A model generated the notes under the pieces. It was not told where the DNA came from, ran no database searches, and saw nothing but the letters and a program-made list of their open reading frames with translations. Below are positions 56,022 through 64,000 of a DNA stretch of 64,000 bases, piece after piece. A program made the translations under genes and the position numbers. Numbering within the stretch: the first letter of the stretch is position 1; every line of letters begins with the position of its first letter. Source of the stretch: Desmodesmus armatus (taxonomy: Eukaryota; Chlorophyta; Chlorophyceae; Sphaeropleales; Scenedesmaceae); assembly GCA_007449985.2 (NCBI GenBank), contig VIIQ02000836.1, positions 280,800-344,799 on the forward strand. Direction: 5' to 3'.

Positions 56022-56860
56022 ATGCTGAACTCCACAAAGCGCGCTACTGCATCGGGTGCAGCAAGGTGATTGGGAAGCTGATCAGGCCCATCTAGAACAT
56101 TGAACGCAATCTAGATATAAAATTGTATCTGCTTGCTTTCTTCCGTCGATGATAGTGGTCTGGAGGGTTGAGGTGTAGCTGACCTTGTTCTTCCTTGTAT
56201 GTTGCAGTGCACGCCGTGCTGCTGGAGTCAATGCTCGTCCAGTTGTGATCAGGAGGCAAAGGCAGCAGACAGTGGGAGTCAGGGCCATGGCTTCAGCTAC
56301 TCAGGTATCTCGCGATCATATCGGTGGGGGACAGGATTCGCAACTCGCCAGCAGCAGAGCAGTTGTGGGACTTTCTGTATCGTACGATTGCATTGCAGCA
56401 GACAGCTTCGAGGCCCCTGGGGGATGCTGAGGAATGATGTCAATGCACGATGGGATCTGCCATAGTCCTCAGCTTGCCTCTTGCACACATGCCTGCACGC
56501 CAGGACTAATCCCATGCACTTCTGTATCCCCCTGCGAGCTGTCAAGGCAGTCAGCACAGCTGCAAGAGCAACGCCAGCAATTGGCAGTTTTTTTCCTGGG
56601 CAGTTTTTATGCCCCCCTCCTTGCACGCCCTTGTACCTTGTAACACAGCAGCTGCCTTCCCGCCCAATCCCCATGCAGGTTACCGTGAAGGATGTGGCCA
56701 CGAAGCCCATCGATGGCCAGAAGACAGGCACCAGTGGCCTGCGCAAGAAGACAAAGGAGTTCATGAGCAACAACTACCTGGGCAACTGGGTGCAGTCGCT
56801 GTTCAATGCACTGGGAGAGGAGGCTAAGGGCAAGGAGCTCGGACTGGGAGGAGATGGCAG
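56022..56860 (+). CDS. PGM: Phosphoglucomutase, plastid-type, first three exons
   Basis: Interconverts glucose-1-phosphate and glucose-6-phosphate, in the plastid linking the Calvin cycle to starch. Exons 56022-56065, 56208-56304 and 56679-56860, in phase. The first two encode an Arg/Ala/Ser-rich transit peptide (ARRAAGVNARPVVIRRQR to MASATQ). Exon 3 begins mature PGM: VTVKDVATKPIDGQKTGTSG, LRKK, NNYLGNWVQSLFNALGEE and LGLGGDGR, matching the N-terminal domain of alpha-phosphohexomutases, where GTSGLRKK is a conserved ligand-binding loop. The catalytic serine loop, metal site and domains II-IV should follow but are not found in the remaining 7 kb. The first exon is inferred from phase and its donor (GTGATT) is weak, so an alternative start is possible. 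Either the next intron exceeds 7 kb or the gene is interrupted. Confidence 0.8.
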
Positions 56861-57299
56861 GTGGGCAGGGGGATCCAGAATTATCCTGGGCTACAGCGCA
56901 GTGGGGATGGGTCATATGGCAGTGGGGATGCGGCCTTGCACGCGTGCATTGCATTCCAATGCACGGGGATATGTGGGTTGGGACCCAAAGAGCTGGGACT
57001 GGGATGAAGTGGCGGATGGGCGGGGGCAACAGCTTCGAAATTGTCCACCAGCAGCGGGTTTGCTAGATAGTGTGTGTGTGTGGGGGGGGGGGGGGGAGCT
57101 GCATGCTGTTGTGCTCTGGCGTGTGTTAGAGCGGAAAGGGGGGCGGGAATCAGGTGGGACCATACTGCAGCTGGGTGCTGTCAGGGTATGCGGCGGGCGA
57201 GACGTGCCTGCGCAATGCACACATGCATTGTGGCAAGTGCAGCGGTGGATGACTGTGGCGTGCAGTGTGTGCATACGGCGTGGGGGGGGGGGGATTGGG

Positions 57300-58060
57300 G
57301 CGCATGTGGCAGGGTGACTGGCAATGCATGCTGCGGCAAGGGGCTGAGGACTCAGGAGGTGTCTCGCCCTCTGGGCTCATCAGCTCTTTGCCTCAACCTG
57401 TTGCTACTTCCCAACGCCTGCAATGTGCTCGTCCGGCTAGTAATCAGTACAAGTTTACTCCTACAGTGTTCTTTGGGGGGGGGGGGGCTGAATGCATTTA
57501 CCTAACCTTTGGATTTTTTTTAGTGGTCAGCAGCAGAGGGAGGGGCATGAGCAGCTGAGCGGCAGAGCATATTACTGAGAGGGTGGAAAGAGAGAGGGAT
57601 TTTGTTAGGAGTTAGCAGCAGCGGTAGGGAGATACAGGGAGATACAGGATCAGAGGGGCAGCTCAGTTATTTGTAAGAGGGGTAAAATCAGCTGCGGGTT
57701 GCTGGCTATGTGTATGATGGTGAGAGGGCCTGCAGGGTGTGCATGTGGTGCGGCTCTTGCTGTAGTAGTGAGGGTGGTTTGCTGCCGGTGTTCACGGGTG
57801 GTATATACCGCAGAGGGGCATGCTTGGCAGGGTGTCTGGCAATGGATGTTGCGGTAGGGAGTTGAGGTCATTCTCCAGGGCTAGACCCAGCTCTTGGGCG
57901 CCTCAGCTCTGTGCACCAACATGCAGTGCAGTACCCTTGAACCTCGCCGGCAGTTGAATTCTCCAGAAAGGGGGGGGGGGGCTGGAACATGCATGTGGTG
58001 CCCTAAATCACCTTATCTTTGGGATTTTGTGAGTGGTGAGCAACATGGGCCTCACACAGG
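57300..58060 (+). repeat. Diverged leading copies of the ~245-bp satellite
   Basis: GACTGGCAATGCATGCTGCG at 57317 and a related block at about 57835 resemble the core of the regular units that follow. Both contain or adjoin G runs. Confidence 0.6.
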
Positions 58061-59330
58061 CGTATGCTTGGCAGGGTGTGTGGCAGTGCATGCTGCGGCA
58101 GGGAGTTGAGTTCTTCTAGGAGCTGCACCCTGCTCCTGAGCACCTCAGCTCTGTGCCCCAATATGCAGTGCAGTACCATTGTACCTCGCCGGCAGTCGAA
58201 TTCTCCAGCAAGGGGGGGGGGGGGCTGGAACATGCATGTGGCGCCCTAAATCACCTTATCTTTGGGATTTTGTGAGTGGTCAGCATTATGGGCCTCACAC
58301 AGGCGTATGCTTGGCAGGGTGTGTGGCAGTGCATGCTGCGGCAGGGAGTTGAGTTCTTCTAGGAGCTGCACCCTGCTCCTGAGCACCTCAGCTCTGTGCC
58401 CCAATATGCAGTGCAGTACCATTGTACCTCGCCGGCAGTCGAATTCTCCAGCAAGGGGGGGGGGGGGGCTGGAACATGCATGTGGCGCCCTAAATCACCT
58501 TATCTTTGGCGTTTTGTGAGTGGTGAGCAACATGGGCCTCACACAGGCGTATGCTTGGCAGGGTGTGTGGCAGTGCATGCTGCGGCAGGGAGTTGAGTTC
58601 TTCTAGGAGCTGCACCCTGCTCCTGAGCACCTCAGCTCTGTGCCCCAATATGCAGTGCAGTACCATTGTACCTCGCCGGCAGTCGAATTCTCCAGCAAGG
58701 GGGGGGGGGGGGGGCTGGAACATGCATGTGGCGCCCTAAATCACCTTATCTTTGGCGTTTTGTGAGTGGTGAGCAACATGGGCCTCACACAGGCGTATGC
58801 TTGGCAGGGTGTGTGGCAGTGCATGCTGCGGCAGGGAGTTGAGTTCTTCTAGGAGCTGCACCCTGCTCCTGAGCACCTCAGCTCTGTGCCCCAATATGCA
58901 GTGCAGTACCATTGTACCTCGCCGGCAGTCGAATTCTCCAGCAAGGGGGGGGGGGCTGGAACATGCATGTGGCGCCCTAAATCACCTTATCTTTGGCGTT
59001 TTGTGAGTGGTGAGCAACATGGGCCTCACACAGGCGTATGCTTGGCAGGGTGTGTGGCAGTGCATGCTGCGGCAGGGAGTTGAGTTCTTCTAGGAGCTGC
59101 ACCCTGCTCCTGAGCACCTCAGCTCTGTGCCCCAATATGCAGTGCAGTACCATTGTACCTCGCCGGCAGTCGAATTCTCCAGCAAGGGGGGGGGGGGGGG
59201 GGGGCTGGAACATGCATGTGGCGCCCTAAATCACCTTATCTTTGGCGTTTTGTGAGTGGTGAGCAACATGGGCCTCACACAGGCGTATGCTTGGCAGGGT
59301 GTGTGGCAGTGCATGCTGCGGCAGGGAGTT
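58061..59330 (+). repeat. Regular ~241-249-bp satellite units
   Basis: CGTATGCTTGGCAGGGTGTG recurs at 58061, 58304, 58548, 58794, 59035 and 59284. Units are nearly identical; spacing differs mainly through a central G run that varies from about 9 to 17. The open frames inside (starting MLGRVCGSACCGRELSSSRS) are repeat artefacts. Confidence 0.95.
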
Positions 59331-62300
59331 GAAGGGTCCTCAGTTGTTGGACCCAGCTCCTGAGCACCTCAGCTCTGTGCCCCAATATGCAGTGCAGTCC
59401 CGCTGCACCTTGCTCGCAGTTTGGTTTTCACAAGCAGCATGAGTGGGGGGGGGGGGTGCTGGAATGCATGCCTGGCGTCTGATCGTGGGGTTCTTGTGGG
59501 CGGTCAGCAGCAGCGGGTGAGGGTGGGGGAGGGAGGGGATGAGGGGCTGAGCACCTGATCTTAGGAGGGGCAGGGATCAGCCTGAACCTACAGTGCTGCG
59601 ACGACTCGGCTATTCGTGTGGCGATGGTAAGACTGACAGGGGTGTGCACGCAGTGCTGCAGCAAGCGATGGTGAGTGTGGTGCCGGTAATGTTACCGAGG
59701 CCAAATGGCACTCAGAGGGGCTTCTGTGGCAGGGGGACTGGCAATGCATGCTGCGGCAGGGAGCTCAAGTTGTTCGGGATTCTCGCAATCCCTGACATTT
59801 GTGAGCTCTCTGCCCCCAATATGTGGTGCAAGGAGCCCCTGATCATTGCCTGCAAGGTGATTGTCTAGCATGATGCATTATTGGCCGGGGGGGGGGGGGG
59901 TAAGGGAGGCATGTTGACCTCGGAGGGTCGGCCTGTGTGTGTTTTTTGGGGGGGCGGGGGCAGTGCATGCTGCAGCAGGGAGCTCACGCTGCCAGGGATC
60001 ACCTGCAGTCCCTGACACTTGTGAGCTCTCTGCCCCATCATGTGGTGCCAGTATGTCACATGCTTACGGTAAGCATGCACAGCATGCAGTGATGGTGAGT
60101 GTGGTGCTTGCAATCTTACATGGGCCATATGGGGCTCAGGGGGCCATCTGTGGCAGGCTGACTGGCAATGCATGCTGCGGCAGGGAGCTGACATCTCCAG
60201 GAAACACATACAGTCCCTGACACTTGTCAGCTCTGTGCTCCAACATGTGGTGTGAGTGGCCCGGCCCAATGCCTGCAAGGTGCTCGTCTAGCATTGGTGC
60301 ATATTTGGCGGGGGGGGGGGGGGGGGACACAAGGAACGTGCTTGGGAAACGTGTAATGATGAGGATGATGGCGGTGATGAGGGGGGGGGGTGTAGGGGGG
60401 GGGGGTAATGGTGACTTCAGAGGGTCAGCCTGGGTGTGTGTGGGCGGGTCACTGGCAGTGCATGCCAAGGCAGGGAGCTGTGCAGCCAGAGAGGCTGGTT
60501 CCAGCTTCTTGGCAGCCTAGCCGCCTGCCCCAGCACATGCTGCCAGTGGCAGCCCATGGTGCTGCTGGCCTTTCTTGCTCCTTTCCTGTGTTGGGGAGTA
60601 TGGTGGTTACTACAATTAGCACATCGGCATTTTTTTGTGTGTGGTGCTTGGGGGGGGGGGGGGCTACTGAGAATAGGGTTGGCGGGTGGTTGTTCTCGTG
60701 TGTGTCTGGGGGTGCTCAGGTGCACAACACTTGTTGTAGGGCATCGCGTGAAGCCATGGTGACCTCTTAGCGGTGTCTTTGGTGGGGTCACTGGCAGTGC
60801 ACAGTGGGGCCGGGAGCTGGATGGCCTGTTACTGGACTCAGGTGCCAGGCAGCCTAGCCCCTGGGTACCGCGTGTGTTTGCCAGGGACAATACCTGCTGA
60901 AGCTTGGAATGTCTTAGTCTGCAGTGGAATGAATGCATGATGAGGCAGGGTGCTGTGCTGTCTGACCGTGGCGTCAGCTGTTCTGACAACTGAGACCTGG
61001 CCAGGCAGTTCACCCCCCTTGCTTCCTTGTTTGTTGGCAGGGACTACCCTTGCTCAATGCCTGCCTGTCGTAGTTTGCTAGTCCTGCAGTGGGAAAGTGC
61101 TGGTGGTTTGAGCAATTGTTGGCGGGTTTGTTTTGGCTGGCTGATTTGGCTGGCTGGTCCTGTGGAGGTCACTGTCCTGAGCAAAAGGTTACCGGAACCC
61201 ATCACACACTGTGATGTTGCACGTTTCAGTAGCCCCATGCTTGCAACAGTGATCAACGACGTGAGGACACATCGGCGTCTGGTGGGGTGTGTGGGGGCCA
61301 GGGGGTAGGGGTTCTAGCGGTGTGTGTGTGTGGGGGGGGGGGGTTCATAGGGTGTTGATAGTGTGTGTGAGGGGGGGGGGGGGGGGGCAATAGCGCAGCA
61401 TGGAAGGGCTTGGGGGCTGCCTACTTTGTCCAGCACAGGTTGCCGTAAGTGCAAGCCTCTGAGCGGGCTGTTTTAGGGTGCGCAAGTACATGCCATTTGG
61501 CAGCGGAAGTGATGGTGCAAGGTGCTGTGATGTTTTCTCACTTGCCTCAGGGGCTTGTCTACAAGTGACTGGCAGTGTATGCCAGGGTAGGGAGCTGGTT
61601 GTGGAGGCACCGGAACAGAGCCCGTGTCTCAGGCAACTGATTGCCCTGCCCCAGTATGTAATGCCAGGGACAATGCATGGCGATCACTTGCCCTGTTCAC
61701 TTGCATGGGCTAGCGAGCGGTGGATAGATATCGTGCTGGGGTGGGGACCTGAAAGAGTGATTTTGTCACTTGGCCTCAGCTAGCCAGCTCTGTGCCCTAC
61801 TACTCAATGCCAGAGACGAATCCCGCTTGCTTGCTAGTTGTTGGGGCGTGCTGGGGTGGGGAGCTGGGTCAGTGTCTGCCGTCTGCATCCAGATGTCAGT
61901 CAAGCCAGCTCCCTATGCTGACCTGCCTTGCTAGGGCCAAGTATCTGCCCAATGCTTGCCTTGTTCACTCCTGCATTTGATTGGGCAACTGGCAGTGTGT
62001 GCTGGTGGCGGGGATCTGGGTATCCGCCATCTGATGTCAGGGGGCAGCTTATCCAGATCCCTTGACTGGCCTTTTCATTCTTGCATATGGCTTGACGGCT
62101 GGCATTGTGCACTGGGGGCAGGGAGCTGGTATGCTATGCCACCCATCCAGGTGGCAGCTAAACCAGCTCTCTGCCAGCCGGCATGCATTGCCAGAGACTG
62201 CTCATGCTACCTGCCTTGTGGGGGTTTGGAGTGCTTCAAGAAGTGCCACTGGCATTGACCTGTGGGCCAGGTGCCACATGGCTGCTGTGAATACCACGCT

Positions 62301-62400
62301 AGAATGCGAGCGGGGGGGGGGGGGTTCCAGGGTGGGTAGGGGCATATTGGGGGGGGGTTCTGGGGGGCTCTTTGATTTGTGCGCCGTCGGGGCGGCGTCT
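59331..62400 (+). repeat. Degenerate satellite units and G-rich spacers
   Basis: The core TGGCARTGCATGCTGCRGCA with GGGAGCT recurs at about 59740, 59960 and 60166, then in weaker form near 60450, 60790, 61567 and 61985. Long G runs occur repeatedly. One frame near 61170-61255 reads EPITHCDVARFSSPMLATVI and looks less repetitive, but matches nothing I know. Confidence 0.65.
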
Positions 62401-64000
62401 TGGAGGAGGAGGATCTTGGGGCATTGTGGGATTGTGGTCCTGGCAGCGTGTGCCCACAGTGGCTGATGGACTTCAGCGACAGCACGCAGGGTTCAGAGCC
62501 AGTGGTGGCACACACTGCCAGCACCACACTTCGCAGGACCATTTCGCAGGCCATTACCATGCCGCTGTGGGCCCCTGTACACAGGGCCTGACAGGTTGGG
62601 TTTCAGTGGATCGTAGGGTGGGGTGAGTTTGTTAGTGTGACATCATCCTGCTGCACCAGTGCATTGTGAAAGGTGGCCATTGGCCTGTGATGTCGCGTAT
62701 GGTGCTGGCGGTGTGCACCCACACTGGCTGGGAAGCTTGTCTGCGCACAGGGTTCACAGCCAGTGGGGGCAACACACTGCCAGAACCAAGCTTCCCAGGA
62801 CCGTTCCGCAGGCCATTGCCACACTCCGTCATGGGCTTTCATGCAGGGTGGGCTCAGTGGTGTTGTAGAATGGGGGGGGGTCCTTCAGTGTCAATGGATC
62901 TTGCTGCATGCAGTGCATTGTGAGAGGTGGCCAATGGTCTCAATCGTTGACTGTGGTGCTGGCAGTGTGCACCCACACTGGCCTGACTTGTGTGCCTGCA
63001 CGTCTCAGCCGAGTCGTGGTGACACACAAGCCTCATAGCAGTGGAGGTCACACACTGGCAGTACACACTCACATCAGTGCTTCCGCGCAGGGTGGGCTAT
63101 GTGGAACTGTAGGGTGGGTGAGTCCTTCAGTTTCAGATGATCTGGCTGTCTTCCATGCATTGAGAAGGGTGTCTAGTGGCCCGTGATGTCATGTGTGGTG
63201 CTGGCAGTGTGGCTGCCACACTGGCGTGGACGTCTGGCAAAGTCAAAGGCATCCACGCCAGTGGGGCCACACTCTGCCAAAACCGCACCCAGCTTTGACC
63301 TTGCACAGGGGGGGTGCGTAGGAGCAGTAGGGTAGGCTGGGTCCGTCAGTGGCAGAGGGTCTCGCTGCATGCAGCGCATCGTGAGAGGTGGCCTGTGGCG
63401 TGTGTTGTTGGGTGTGGTGCTAGCAGTCTGCACCGCACACTGGTTTGTGTTGGTTGCCACTACTCAGGCCTCCCAAGCCAGTGGGGCATGCACTGCTGGT
63501 ACCACACTCAGCAATGGGCTTTTGTACAGGGTGGGCTGCGTTGGAGCAGTAGGGTGTGGTTGGGTCCGTCAGTGGCAGAGGATCTTGCTGCATGCAGTGC
63601 ATTGTTGGAAGGTGGCTAGTGGCCTGTGATGTTGCGTGTGGCACTGGCAATGTGCACCCACACTGGCAGGTTGCGTCTTGATGACACACAAGCCTCACAG
63701 CCAGTGGAGGCCACACACTGCCAGTACCAAGCTTCCCAGGACTGTTCCGCAGGCCACTACCACACTCAGTTTCGACATTTTGTGGGTGGATGCAGCAGAG
63801 TGGGGTGGGTTAGTTCGTGTCAGCTCAACTTGCTGCATGCAGTGCATTGTCAAAGGTGACCATGGCCTGTGTTGAAGAGTGTGGTGCTAGCAGTGTGCGC
63901 CGACATTGTCCGGTTATCCTTGCCGGTGCACAGGGCTAACTGCCAGTGGGGGCACACACTGCAAGCTTCCCAAGACCGTTCAGCAGGCCATTACCACACC
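62401..64000 (+). repeat. Second satellite family, ~220-250-bp degenerate units
   Basis: Two blocks alternate: TGCTGCATGCAGTGCATTGT (62648 variant, 62901, 63366, 63587, 63831) and a GTGGTGCTRGCAGTGTGCAC block (for example 62700, 62953, 63415, 63883). They are separated by GCCAGTGGRGGCCACACACT and TTCCCAGGACYGTTCCGCAG. The array runs to the window edge. Confidence 0.8.

Noticed and set aside
58302..59229. Repeated 60-80-codon ORFs with identical sequence
   Set aside because: They recur once per satellite unit and change frame with poly-G length.
61027..61308. 93-codon ORF as a PGM exon or independent gene
   Set aside because: Part of it (EPITHCDVARFSSPMLATVI) looks protein-like but does not match phosphoglucomutase and is surrounded by satellite; not enough to call.

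Overview
The window looks like nuclear DNA of a green alga, most likely Chlorophyceae. This is inferred from short GT-AG introns, gene 3' ends carrying TGTAA, abundant CAG/CTG triplet runs and poly-G/poly-C runs, a plastid-type phosphoglucomutase and large F-box/leucine-rich-repeat proteins. Nothing bacterial (operons, Shine-Dalgarno sites, CRISPR) is present. Exon structures below were assembled by eye from splice sites, reading-phase bookkeeping and family motifs.

Layout. 1-8.3 kb is gene-poor: old duplicated segments, a 29-copy 39-bp minisatellite (4238-5368) and a decayed partial copy of the next gene. 8.3-10 kb (-): RNA polymerase I subunit A12/RPA12. 11.1-13.9 kb (+): F-box/LRR protein with a coiled-coil tail. 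16-18.5 kb (-): tRNA adenosine deaminase subunit ADAT3/TAD3. 19.2-23.4 kb (+): tubulin-tyrosine-ligase-like enzyme. 24.1-31.7 kb (+): two tandem eight-exon genes for secreted C39-like (papain-fold) cysteine peptidases, with matching exons, promoter inverted repeats and a conserved downstream stem-loop.

33-42.2 kb: a palindromic tRNA-Arg(CCT) locus. Its left arm is intact. Its right arm has been opened by a nest of 5'-truncated non-LTR retrotransposon (LINE) 3' ends, by a further inverted LINE end, and by a 339-bp segment between 13-bp direct repeats.

43.4-52.4 kb (-): a ten-exon F-box/LRR gene. 52.8-55 kb (+): a three-exon gene for a probably organelle-targeted basic protein I cannot name. 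In both genes many introns carry partial copies of the neighbouring exon edge. 56-56.9 kb (+): first three exons of plastid phosphoglucomutase. The rest of the window (about 7 kb) is degenerate ~205-250-bp satellite repeats with long G runs and no recognisable PGM exon, so PGM appears to have a very large satellite-filled intron, or to be interrupted.

The genes do not form one pathway. RPA12, ADAT3, TTLL and PGM are housekeeping or cytoskeletal genes, set among a lineage-expanded LRR class, a duplicated secreted peptidase and repeat-driven structures. Three coding sequences are one nucleotide short inside G/C homopolymers, which could be consensus errors or real lesions.
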